Source: Porphyromonadaceae bacterium UBA7180 (GTDB lineage Bacteria > Bacteroidota > Bacteroidia > Bacteroidales > Muribaculaceae). Taken from it: a stretch of 46,069 nt of DNA. Positions within the stretch are counted from its first letter, which is position 1. The number at the start of each line of letters is the position of its first letter. A program made the translations under genes and the position numbers. Positions 35,465 to 43,077 of the stretch are shown here, piece by piece. The notes beneath the pieces were generated by a model. That model was not told the DNA's origin and ran no database searches. It saw nothing but the letters and a program-made list of their open reading frames with translations. The DNA is taken from contig DKVK01000037.1 of assembly GCA_002491165.1 (NCBI GenBank), forward strand, positions 1 through 46,069. The letters are read 5' to 3'.

Positions 35465-36655
35465 ATGAAAACCGTACAGACAGCCACACGGGACCGCCAG
35501 AGTTTCCTCCTGCAGATGCTCCCGGTTATGCTTTGCTTCTTCGCGATGGGGTTCGTAGACCTCGTGGGGACGGCCTCGAACTATGTCCAGAAAGACCTTT
35601 CGCTTTCCGACTCGCAGGCCAACATATTCCCCTCGCTCGTATTCTTCTGGTTCCTCATCTTCTCCGTTCCCACCGGGATGCTCATGAACCGCATAGGGCG
35701 TAAGCGCACCGTTCTGCTCTCTCTCATCATCACCGCGGTCTCGCTCGTGATACCTATCTTCGGCGAGGGCTATGCCGTAATGCTCATAGCCTTCTCGGCG
35801 CTCGGCATCGGCAACGCCGTGATGCAGACTTCGCTCAATCCCCTGGTAACCAACCTTATTTCCGGCGACAAACTGGCTTCGACGCTCACCTTCGGACAGT
35901 TCGTGAAAGCCATAGCCTCGTTCCTGGCTCCGATACTCTGCACCTGGGGCGCCACCACCCTGCTCCCCACCTTCGGGCTGGGCTGGCGGGTGCTCTTCGT
36001 AATCTACGCCGCCGTATGCCTCCTCTCCATAGCCGCCCTCGGCGCCACGCCCATCCGGGAGGAGAAGCCTGATAAGGCATCGGGAGTGAAGGAGTGTGTC
36101 AAACTCCTGGGGCGCCCCTTCATCCTGCTCTGCTTCCTTGGCATCATGTGCCACGTAGGCATCGACGTGGGCACCAACACCGTGGCTCCCAAGATTATCA
36201 TAGAGCGACTCGCGCTGCCGCTCGAAGAGGCCGCCTTCGCAACAAGCGTCTACTTCATCTTCCGTACCGCCGGATGCTTCCTCGGCGCTTTCCTCCTGCG
36301 CTTCGTCTCCGACAGGAAGTTCTTCGGAATAAGCGTACTCTTCATGGCCGCCGCCATGACCCTCCTCTTCTTCGCGCACTCCATGACCGTAATCTACATA
36401 GCCCTTGCTCTCGTAGGCCTCGGCAACTCCAACGTCTTTTCCATCATCTTCTCGCAGGCGCTGCTCGCCACTCCCAAGGAGCGCAACGAAGTCTCCGGCC
36501 TCATGATCATGGGCCTCTTCGGAGGAACCGTCTTCCCGCTCGCCATGGGATACGCCGCCGATGCCGTGGGGCAGAACGGCGCCGTGGCAGTAATGGCCGT
36601 GGGAGTGATTTACCTCGTATATTATACCCTCAAAATAAAAGCTGACCGAAAATGA
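35465..36655 (+). CDS. MFS sugar permease, FucP family (probable fructose:H+ symporter)
   Basis: A 396-residue inner-membrane transporter with twelve predicted helices. FucP-like features: FFAMGFVDLVGTASNYVQKDLSLSDSQANIFPSL in TM1-2, the loop motif NRIGRKRTVL after TM2 and GIGNAVMQTSLNPLV in TM4. It sits between the GH32 and the fructokinase genes, the place of the fructose transporter in the B. theta levan locus (BT1758). Its last codons overlap the kinase start by 4 bp. Fructose specificity is inferred from context. Confidence 0.93.
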   Translation: MKTVQTATRDRQSFLLQMLPVMLCFFAMGFVDLVGTASNYVQKDLSLSDSQANIFPSLVFFWFLIFSVPTGMLMNRIGRKRTVLLSLIITAVSLVIPIFGEGYAVMLIAFSALGIGNAVMQTSLNPLVTNLISGDKLASTLTFGQFVKAIASFLAPILCTWGATTLLPTFGLGWRVLFVIYAAVCLLSIAALGATPIREEKPDKASGVKECVKLLGRPFILLCFLGIMCHVGIDVGTNTVAPKIIIERLALPLEEAAFATSVYFIFRTAGCFLGAFLLRFVSDRKFFGISVLFMAAAMTLLFFAHSMTVIYIALALVGLGNSNVFSIIFSQALLATPKERNEVSGLMIMGLFGGTVFPLAMGYAADAVGQNGAVAVMAVGVIYLVYYTLKIKADRK

Positions 36656-37539
36656 AAAACGGAATGATAGTAGGGATGGGCGAAGCCCTGTGGGACGTCC
36701 TCCCGGAAGGAAAGAAAATAGGCGGCGCGCCCGCAAACTTCGCTTATAACGTATCGCAGTTCGGACTCCCCTCGTGCGTAGTCAGCGCCGTGGGCGACGA
36801 TCCCCTGGGACACGAAATCATAGAAAACTTCACCGAGAAGGAACTCAACCTGCTCATTGCCGAAGTGCCTTACCCCACCGGAGTGGTGAACGTGGAAATC
36901 GATGCCGCCGGAGTGCCGCAGTACGACATCAAGGAGAACGTGGCGTGGGACAATATTCCCTACACCGAAGAACTCCGCGACCTGGCGCGCCGCACGCGCG
37001 CCGTATGCTTCGGCTCGCTGGCACAGCGCAACATCGTGTCGCGCGAAACCGTCAACGCCTTCCTCGACGATATGCCCAAGGACGACGGCACGCTCGTGGT
37101 CTTCGACGTAAACCTGCGCCAGAGCTTCTACACGCCGGAGATTCTCTGCAACTCCATGAAGCGCTGCAACATACTGAAAATCAACGACGAAGAACTCGTC
37201 ACTGTAAGCCGTATGTTCGGCTATCCCGGTATCGACCTCCAGGACAAATGCTGGATACTCCTGGGCAAGTACAACCTGAAGATGCTCATCCTGACATGCG
37301 GCATCAACGGCAGTTACGTCTTCACCCCCGGCAACGTCTCGTTCCAACCCACGCCGAAGGTGGATGTAGCCGACACGGTAGGGGCCGGCGACTCGTTCAC
37401 GGCTGCCTTCATAGCGGGCATCATCAAGGGACTCTCGGTAACGGAAGCACACTCGCTGGCCGTTCGCACCTCGGCTTACGTCTGCACCTGCCAGGGGGCC
37501 ATGAACCGCCTTCCCGCCGACCTCACGGCCGGGAAGTGA
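36652..37539 (+). CDS. Fructokinase, PfkB family
   Basis: A 295-residue cytosolic sugar kinase. The PfkB N-terminal signature GGAPANFAYNVSQFG lies at 24-38. The C-terminal ATP-binding signature DTVGAGDSFTAAF lies at 241-253, with the catalytic base Asp247. The start overlaps the permease stop (ATGA). Phosphorylation of fructose taken up by the permease is the natural role, as for BT1757; other sugars cannot be excluded from sequence alone. Confidence 0.94.
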   Translation: MKNGMIVGMGEALWDVLPEGKKIGGAPANFAYNVSQFGLPSCVVSAVGDDPLGHEIIENFTEKELNLLIAEVPYPTGVVNVEIDAAGVPQYDIKENVAWDNIPYTEELRDLARRTRAVCFGSLAQRNIVSRETVNAFLDDMPKDDGTLVVFDVNLRQSFYTPEILCNSMKRCNILKINDEELVTVSRMFGYPGIDLQDKCWILLGKYNLKMLILTCGINGSYVFTPGNVSFQPTPKVDVADTVGAGDSFTAAFIAGIIKGLSVTEAHSLAVRTSAYVCTCQGAMNRLPADLTAGK

Positions 37540-37839
37540 CGCCATCTGCTTTTATAAACCTGCCAAATCTACACATAAGTATAAGTCTTATGGTTCATAT
37601 AAGATTTATAAACTTGCAAGAAATGCAATAAGCATAAAGTCTACATTAGAGTAAAAATCGGAAAGCTCATAAATAAGTAAGCACGTTTAAGGATCAAATT
37701 GAGAATCTGAGCAATCCCCGAAGCCCGGCCGCCCCCACACAGGCGCCGGGCTTCACTATAATCGGCGCCTTGGCTTTTTAGCGCCGGAGCGTCGTCCCCA
37801 CCATGATGTCCATGCACTTACGGCACAGCTTTTAGCCGG
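37540..37839. other. 300-bp intergenic region between convergent genes
   Basis: An AT-rich stretch (37560-37700) with repeated ATAAG/TTATA words leads to a GC-rich hairpin at 37720-37754. No gene or tRNA is visible. Confidence 0.6.
37720..37754. terminator. Possible bidirectional terminator
   Basis: A 10-bp stem, GAAGCCCGGC (37720-37729) with GCCGGGCTTC (37745-37754), and a 15-nt loop, between the converging fructokinase and WG-caspase genes. The T run is weak on both sides (CTTTTTA only at 37774-37780, inside a second small GGCGC hairpin). Confidence 0.45.
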
Positions 37840-39756
37840 TTATCTGAGACGGATGCTGCGCCAGGAGAAGTTGGGCGAGGAGGTTTCGCAAGGCGTCTGT
37901 GTCTTGTCGAGCGAGGTTGCGGTGAAGGGTACGTAGCGCGTCAGGCGTTCGTAGAGCTCGCCGAGGGAGACTTGTCCTCGGGTCTCTTTCAGCGTGCGCA
38001 GCAGCCAGTAGGTGAAGATTCCGTGACGCCCTTTGTCATACGCGTAGGCCGTCTGATTACCCTCACAGGCGGAGAATACCACCATATTTCCGTGAGGAGT
38101 GCCCGCTTTCGGCTCAAACATTATCCCCTTCATCCCGGCATCGAGCGCTTCGTCAGAGCGGCTATTTCCCGTGAAACAGGCGTCGAGGAACACCGCCACA
38201 TATTCAGCTTTCAGGTCGCCGAGTCGGCGGTACAGATCGTTGAGCGAGATGGAGTATGGACGCGGTTCCATAGGCGCCACGTCGGTGGGCAGCAGATAGG
38301 AGTCCTGCGTGTCGGACGAGGGCATCCCGTGGCCCGAATAATAGGCTATGACGCTGAATTTCTTCCCTACGGTGGCGGCAGCTTCCGTCTTGGTTTTCAG
38401 TCGCTTAATGGCGCGGTCCATCTGCACTGCCGTGCCGTCGGTTACGGTCACGATATTTTCTTCGGGGACACCGAAAGCCTTTGTGAGATAAGCCTTTACG
38501 ACGGCTCCGTCGTTAGCGGCGTGCGCCACCGGCGCGGTCTCGTCGTAGCGCTCGTTGGCAATCACCAACGCGTAGATATTGCCGTTCTCGACTCCTGATT
38601 GCGGAATGTCTGTATCCACGTCCACGAACGTCTCGGCATAGTTGCGCGCGATCTCGGCAAACGGACGCGTGTCCGCCGTTTGTACACCGTCCGAAGCTCC
38701 GCCGGCAGCCTCTTGCGCCAGGAAACGCCGCGCGTCCTGCTCCGTGGCATACCGCCGTCCCTGCTTGTCGATATAGAATCTGTCGCCGGTAACAGAGGTG
38801 ACCTTGGCTAGCCCTTTGTCGAAATAATCGGCGTAATAGAATTGCGGCTTGATGACCTCGTTGCCTTCAAGATCGAGGTAACCGTATTTGCCGTTACGGA
38901 GACACGCCGCCATGCCGTCGGAGTAATTTGAGATAATGTCATAATCTTTTGAAGTCAGTAGTTTGCCGGTATGGTCTATTACGCCCCAAATATTACCGGT
39001 CATTACCACGGCACGACCCTCAGAGAACATTTCTACGCGGTCGAACTGCGGTGCGATAGTCATATCATGCGTATTTCCTGAGATGAAGTCGTGGGAGATA
39101 TAACCCCATTTGTTATTTTCGGCCTGTACACCGGCTAACCCTTCGGTAAATGGCATTATCGAATAGTAGCTGTATAAGACTGCTTTACCGGTCTTGTCGA
39201 AATAGCAGTTGAGTTGTGACTGTGGGTCGAAATTGGCCATAAGTCCCTCGGAATAAAAACTATTGGAAGTGAATTTTGGCTCGATAATCATCTTTCCACT
39301 CTTGTCGATAACCCCCCAATACATGCCGCAACGCACACAGGCAAGTCCTTCTGAGAAGTAGGAAGCATCATCATATTTGAGAGGGATGACAACTTCCCCT
39401 TTCTCATTGATATAGCCCCATTTGCCGACTTCCATCACGGCAGCCATTCCATCCGAAAAATCTCGGTAATCATAATATTTGAAAGGCACCACCAGTTTGC
39501 ACTCCTCGTTTATGAACCCCCATTTCTCCCACTGTTTAACGGCGGCAAAGCCGTTGACAAACTCTCCTGCAGCTTCATATGGCCCAATGTCAATAACTGT
39601 GCCGTTTTCATCGACATAGCCCCACTCGTAATCGGTAATAAAGGGTTTGAGATTCTTTGCGGAAGCAGGGAGCCAGAGCATTGCTCCGAGCAGGAGCCCC
39701 GCGAAGCCGCGTATAATGTAGTTGCAGGCTTTTGTCAGGAGGTTGTCATGTGTCAT
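37840..39756 (-). CDS. Secreted WG-repeat protein fused to a caspase-like C14 protease
   Basis: A 638-residue protein from the ATG at 39756 (MTHDNLL), chosen because a signal segment follows (IIRGFAGLLLGAMLWLPASA); the 72 codons upstream lack protein character. Residues about 44-340 hold about eight WG-type repeats (KWGFINEECKLVVP, KWGYINEKGEVVIP, YWGVIDKSGKMIIEP, IWGVIDHTGKLL). Residues about 393-600 are a caspase-hemoglobinase-fold protease with both catalytic residues: His476 in YYSGHG and Cys527 in FLDACFTG. A p10-like part follows (VVFSACEGNQTAYAY, GIFTYWLLRTL). WG repeats are thought to bind partners. A periplasmic or surface site is inferred from the signal segment. Target and role are unknown. 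Confidence 0.88.
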   Translation of the reverse strand: MTHDNLLTKACNYIIRGFAGLLLGAMLWLPASAKNLKPFITDYEWGYVDENGTVIDIGPYEAAGEFVNGFAAVKQWEKWGFINEECKLVVPFKYYDYRDFSDGMAAVMEVGKWGYINEKGEVVIPLKYDDASYFSEGLACVRCGMYWGVIDKSGKMIIEPKFTSNSFYSEGLMANFDPQSQLNCYFDKTGKAVLYSYYSIMPFTEGLAGVQAENNKWGYISHDFISGNTHDMTIAPQFDRVEMFSEGRAVVMTGNIWGVIDHTGKLLTSKDYDIISNYSDGMAACLRNGKYGYLDLEGNEVIKPQFYYADYFDKGLAKVTSVTGDRFYIDKQGRRYATEQDARRFLAQEAAGGASDGVQTADTRPFAEIARNYAETFVDVDTDIPQSGVENGNIYALVIANERYDETAPVAHAANDGAVVKAYLTKAFGVPEENIVTVTDGTAVQMDRAIKRLKTKTEAAATVGKKFSVIAYYSGHGMPSSDTQDSYLLPTDVAPMEPRPYSISLNDLYRRLGDLKAEYVAVFLDACFTGNSRSDEALDAGMKGIMFEPKAGTPHGNMVVFSACEGNQTAYAYDKGRHGIFTYWLLRTLKETRGQVSLGELYERLTRYVPFTATSLDKTQTPCETSSPNFSWRSIRLR

Positions 39757-39808
39757 GGGGGGTAGGGCGTTTGTAATCGTTGAGGAGGTGTGAGTTGCTA
39801 TTCGGGAG

Positions 39809-39839
39809 CAAAGATAATTGAAAAAGCCGGATTGCCGAA
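39809..39839 (-). promoter_or_regulatory. Promoter of the WG-caspase gene
   Basis: On the minus strand a -7 TATCTTTG (39816-39809) with TTCG, one base from TTTG, 19 bp upstream (39839-39836). The leader is about 45 nt to the ATG at 39756, which supports that start. Confidence 0.5.
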
Positions 39840-39970
39840 ACAAAAGCGCACATTTTTGCCGAACCCCTGCGGTTTTTACGTGAACCCGACAGCTTGCATG
39901 TCCAATAAAGGCGTTGACCCTGACATGCTGCGCAGGCCTCCCGGCCTGATTATGGAACGGAGGCAGGGAC

Positions 39971-40001
39971 ATTCCTGCCCCCGTCCCATATATCGCGGCT
40001 T
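39971..40001. repeat. Dispersed intergenic repeat, copy 2
   Basis: CCGTCCCATATATCGCGGCT resembles TCGCTCCATATTCGCGGCTT at about 40316-40335 and the copy at 5059-5085. Copies 2 and 3 bracket the GTTGACC array as imperfect direct repeats. Confidence 0.45.
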
Positions 40002-40021
40002 ACTTGTTGACCCTTACAATG

Positions 40022-40059
40022 AAACTGTTGACCCTCCATGGATGGGTCAACAGTTTTTT
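40022..40059 (+). terminator. Orphan intrinsic-terminator-like hairpin made of GTTGACC words
   Basis: A perfect 13-bp stem, AAACTGTTGACCC (40022-40034) with GGGTCAACAGTTT (40044-40056), a 9-nt loop and a plus-strand T tract (GTTTTTTA). No plus-strand gene lies upstream within 2 kb, so it may insulate the region or end an unseen RNA. Confidence 0.5.
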
Positions 40060-40315
40060 AATCCCTTTTACCGGATTTTTGTTGACCCTAAGGGTGATTC
40101 CGGACACGGTCAACAGTGGGTCAACAACGGTGGGTCAATACGCTAACACGCTGAATGTTAGATTGCTGCCTGTCTTTGTTGACCGTGTTGACCCAATAAA
40201 GGGTACTATCTTCGGAAATAGGGGAAAGAGGGTGGGGTACGGCTGGAAGTTAGAAAATGTGGGTCAACAGTCAACACGGTCAACAACCCTCGGGTCAGGG
40301 CAGGCAGGAGGCCCT

Positions 40316-40335
40316 CGCTCCATATTCGCGGCTTT
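40316..40335. repeat. Dispersed intergenic repeat, copy 3
   Basis: Shares CCATAT-TCGCGGCTT with copy 2 (one inserted base pair in the AT part). It is in the same orientation, about 335 bp away, on the other side of the GTTGACC array. Confidence 0.45.
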
Positions 40336-40398
40336 GCATTTGTCAGGCTTTTTTACGCAGCCCGGGAGGCTGGCGCTCCCTGTCAGTGTCCAAAATAA

Positions 40399-40426
40399 CA
40401 AAGGCTACCCTCGCGGGCAGCCTTTG
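40399..40426 (-). terminator. Intrinsic terminator of the leucine-rich repeat gene
   Basis: A 12-bp stem with one mismatch (40399-40410 with 40415-40426), a TCGC loop and a minus-strand tail TTATTTTGG. It lies 75 bp after the stop codon at 40501. Confidence 0.75.
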
Positions 40427-40500
40427 CTCTTGAAGTTAAATATTATTTTTACATAACCTATTTAGTCGGTGGTTACTGTTGATGATGTGTTTCTTGCAGG

Positions 40501-42819
40501 TCAGAGGATTACTTTCTTGCGGCCGCCGGGGGTGACTATCATGTAGATGCCCTTCGGGAGGTTGATGTCTGCCTTTTGGCCTTCATAAACCTTGCGGCCG
40601 GCCATGTCGTAAATTTCTACCGTCTGTTCGGGGTTCTCGGCGTCGATGCCGTCGATTCCGGTCAGCGAGGTGATGTGCGAGAACTCTTTCCAGCCTTCGG
40701 CTGCGCGGTAGGCCTCGACTGCTGCATCGGGCACCTTGAGGGTTGCGTTGGCGTAGACTTCAGGCTCGAAGGAGGCGCCTGCGGGAGGCACGGGGTTGAG
40801 GCTGATTACCTCTGTGAGAGCGCGGTCTCCCTTGAAGGCTTCGGCGCCGATGGTAGCCATCTTCTCGCCGAAGGTGAACTTGGTGAGGCCGAAATCCCAG
40901 TAGAATGCCTGCGTCTCTATCTCGGTGACGTTGTTGGATGTCGTGAACTCGGTGAGGGCGGTACAGCACTGGTAGAAGCCGTCGGGGATTACGGTGATGT
41001 GTTCCGGCAGAGATGCTTCCGTGAGGCCTGTCTGGTAGAAGACGCCGTGGCCGAGGGTGGTCACCGTCTCGGGGATTTCCATGTATGTGATTTCCGGGCA
41101 ATAGGCGAAGGCGAAGCGTTCGAGAGTTTCGAGCTGCGCGGGGAGTACAACGCCGGTGAGTTTCTCGCACTCCGAGAAGGCGAACTCGCCGATGCGGCGC
41201 ACCGTCTGCGGTATGTCAAAGTGCCGGAGCATTACGCAACCTTGCGCGAAGCCGCCGGGGATGGAGTCTATGGGTGTCCGGTAGTTGATGGTCTCGAGTT
41301 TCTTACAGGTGTATAATACATCTGTGCCGAGGCTTGTAACTGTCTTGGGGATAGTGATTTCGGTCAGTTCGCTCGACTCGAATGCGCTTCCCTCGATAGT
41401 GGTCACGCTTGCCGGGATTGTAATCTTGCTGAGCGAGCTTTCCCAGAAGGCGGCGTCGCCGATGGTCTTGATGCTTTCGGGCAGTGTGATTTCCGAGATA
41501 CCGGTTACCTGCGAGAAGGCGAGGCGTCCTACTGCGGTGACGTCCCATGTCTGGCCGTTCCACGCAACCGTGGCAGGAATGGAGGTGACGCCTGCATATT
41601 CGCTCTCGTCGGAGGGCCATGTCACTTCGCAAGTGTGCGCGGCCGGGTCTACCACCTTATAAGTAAGGGGAGCGACGGTGAACTTGTCGCCTGCCACTAC
41701 CATCCCGGTGAGGGTATAGGAGAGCGTGAACTCGTTGTTATAGCGGGTGTCGAAGGTCGAGATTTCGAGCGAGAGCGCGTTGGCGGGAACGTAGATTTCA
41801 TACTCGCCGGCCTTCGAGAGGGCGGGTGTGAACTTGAGTCCTATCTCGCCGTCGCCCATCGTCATGGAGTCGAACTCGAAGGAGGCTGTCACGCCTTCGA
41901 GGGGGAGACCGTTCATCTTTACCTTGACGCCGTCCTTGGCGGGGCCGCTGGCGTAGATGCTGTACATGTTGGGGAAGTAGAGCATGAGCTGGTCTATCCC
42001 GTCGACGGTGCTTCCCGATTCGGGCGTGGCCACTACGTTCTCCTGCGGGATGTCGGGAGTCAGCGAGGGGTCGATGACATAGCGGAAGTCGGCTGCCGGC
42101 CATGCCTCGTCCATATAGTCGCTGATAGACTCGTCGGGGATGCGCACGAGGTAAGTTCCGGGCGTTGTATAGGCTTCGTCGAGCTGGAGGATTACGTCGT
42201 GGAGGCCGCCTCCCTCTATTACCTTGAAGGTGGCAACGGCGTCGCCGGTAGTCTCGTTGATGAGCTTGGGCGGGTTGGCCACATACCCTTCGGGGAAGAG
42301 TCCCGAACGGTCGTATTGCACGGTGAAGTCCTTGATTTGCGCAACGCGCCCCTGGGCAGGGGTAATGGTGTAGTATTCGTTGACGATTGGGGTGAATTCG
42401 CCCGGGTCGGGGTTGTCGCCGCCACCGCCGCCGTTATCTCCTATATATAATGTGAAGGAGATTTCGGGGTTGGGGTCGCCCTCGTCCATCATCCAGTTGT
42501 AGTCTATGTCGAATGTGCCCGAGGGGACCACGATGTTGTAGGTGCCCTTGGCGGTGATTGGGTCGGCCTTGATGGTAATGGTGTTTGTGTCGTCGAAAGT
42601 GCCGGTAACCTTCTGTTCGATTTCAAATTCTACGTCGTTGATTTTGATTTTACGGCCTACGTAGGGGTCGAATTTGCCGTTGTTGCGGTAGAGCTGGAAC
42701 GACTTGATTTCGGTGACCGTGGAGCCGTCGTCGGGGGTAACCGTCCAGCCGTCGGGGACGGCGGCGAAAGAGGGCAGCGAGGCGGCCAGGAGAGCTGTTA
42801 GCAGTAAAGATTTCTTCAT
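40501..42819 (-). CDS. Secreted BspA-like leucine-rich repeat protein
   Basis: A 772-residue exported protein with signal peptide KKSLLLTALLAASLPSFA. Three beta-sandwich-like domains fill about 20-375; each starts with a TP..GS/TP..GRV motif (VTPDDGSTVTEIKSFQL, ITPAQGRVAQIKDFTV, ATPESGSTVDGIDQLML). A Gly/Asp linker lies near 127-138. From about 390 to 690 come LRR_5 (BspA/TpLRR) repeats of the form LPESIKTIGDAAFWESSLSKITIP. A C-terminal tail (VEIYDMAGRKVYEGQ ... KGIYMIVTPGGRKKVIL) resembles a sorting domain. Related proteins act in adhesion. It is monocistronic, with its own promoter and terminator. Confidence 0.9.
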   Translation of the reverse strand: MKKSLLLTALLAASLPSFAAVPDGWTVTPDDGSTVTEIKSFQLYRNNGKFDPYVGRKIKINDVEFEIEQKVTGTFDDTNTITIKADPITAKGTYNIVVPSGTFDIDYNWMMDEGDPNPEISFTLYIGDNGGGGGDNPDPGEFTPIVNEYYTITPAQGRVAQIKDFTVQYDRSGLFPEGYVANPPKLINETTGDAVATFKVIEGGGLHDVILQLDEAYTTPGTYLVRIPDESISDYMDEAWPAADFRYVIDPSLTPDIPQENVVATPESGSTVDGIDQLMLYFPNMYSIYASGPAKDGVKVKMNGLPLEGVTASFEFDSMTMGDGEIGLKFTPALSKAGEYEIYVPANALSLEISTFDTRYNNEFTLSYTLTGMVVAGDKFTVAPLTYKVVDPAAHTCEVTWPSDESEYAGVTSIPATVAWNGQTWDVTAVGRLAFSQVTGISEITLPESIKTIGDAAFWESSLSKITIPASVTTIEGSAFESSELTEITIPKTVTSLGTDVLYTCKKLETINYRTPIDSIPGGFAQGCVMLRHFDIPQTVRRIGEFAFSECEKLTGVVLPAQLETLERFAFAYCPEITYMEIPETVTTLGHGVFYQTGLTEASLPEHITVIPDGFYQCCTALTEFTTSNNVTEIETQAFYWDFGLTKFTFGEKMATIGAEAFKGDRALTEVISLNPVPPAGASFEPEVYANATLKVPDAAVEAYRAAEGWKEFSHITSLTGIDGIDAENPEQTVEIYDMAGRKVYEGQKADINLPKGIYMIVTPGGRKKVIL

Positions 42820-42939
42820 AAAGTTGATTTTAGAGTGATGCGCTGTATATTTTACGGATGGTATAAATATGCAGGTGTGTAAGGGTTGTCTGAGTGTAGG
42901 GCGGAAGTCCTGCGGTTTACAGTGGAGAGGAATGTTTCA

Positions 42940-42971
42940 CAAAGTTAATGGAAAAATTCCAACCGGCCAAA
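42940..42971 (-). promoter_or_regulatory. Consensus promoter of the leucine-rich repeat gene
   Basis: On the minus strand -33 TTTG (42971-42968), a 20-bp spacer and -7 TAACTTTG (42947-42940). The leader would be about 114 nt, longer than others here. Confidence 0.75.
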
Positions 42972-42981
42972 TAATCGGGGT

Positions 42982-43026
42982 AAAAAATACATGAATTTCC
43001 GCTGTGGAGGTGGAAATTCATGTATT
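42982..43026 (-). terminator. Intrinsic terminator of the DPP III operon
   Basis: A perfect 15-bp stem, AATACATGAATTTCC (42986-43000) with GGAAATTCATGTATT (43012-43026), an 11-nt loop and TTTTTTA on the minus-strand downstream side. It overlaps the region just upstream of the next promoter. Confidence 0.85.
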
Positions 43027-43046
43027 ATGCAGGAAATATGAGGGTT

Positions 43047-43077
43047 GGCTATTTTAGCTATTCGGGCTATTTTAGCT
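43047..43077. repeat. Direct repeat GGCTATTTTAGCT
   Basis: Two exact 13-bp copies at 43047-43059 and 43065-43077, period 18 bp. The second covers the stop codon of the HEAT-like gene, so that protein's end is formed by the repeat. Confidence 0.6.

Larger units (their letters stand above)
39913..40284. repeat. Cluster of GTTGACC / GGTCAAC words
   Basis: GTTGACC occurs at 39913, 40006, 40027, 40081, 40178 and 40187. The reverse GGTCAAC occurs at about 40045, 40108, 40119, 40262 and 40278, with near copies at 40132 and 40269. Several are followed or preceded by an extra C or G (GTTGACCC). Close pairs (40178/40187 and 40262/40278) are separated by about 9-16 bp. It lies in non-coding DNA upstream of the WG-caspase promoter. 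It looks like a protein-binding array or a degenerate repeat element; no replication or recombination gene is next to it. Confidence 0.7.
39757..40500. other. 744-bp non-coding region
   Basis: Contains, left to right, the WG-caspase promoter, a GGAGGCAGG/CCTGCCCCC hairpin (39957-39984), two copies of the dispersed CATAT-TCGCGGCTT repeat, the GTTGACC array, an orphan plus-strand hairpin with T tract, and the terminator of the next minus-strand gene. Open frames on the plus strand here are made of the repeats and look non-coding. Confidence 0.7.

Noticed and set aside
20888..37539. Horizontal insertion of the fructan locus
   Set aside because: No integrase, tRNA or flanking repeat was found, and the base composition by eye matches the neighbours.
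39757..39972. 72-codon N-terminal extension of the WG-caspase
   Set aside because: It would bury the signal segment and run through the promoter. MTHDNLL at 39756 gives a normal exported N-terminus.
39913..40284. CRISPR array
   Set aside because: The repeated unit is only 7-8 bp, in both orientations and at irregular spacing. No cas gene is in the window.
39913..40284. Replication origin with iterons
   Set aside because: No replication initiator gene or DnaA-box cluster lies nearby; the surrounding genes are chromosomal accessory genes.
39790..40456. Two overlapping plus-strand frames of 118 and 150 codons
   Set aside because: Their residues are dictated by the GTTGACC repeats (VDP/LTL and QQxVN strings). 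No start context, conserved motif or usual composition was seen.
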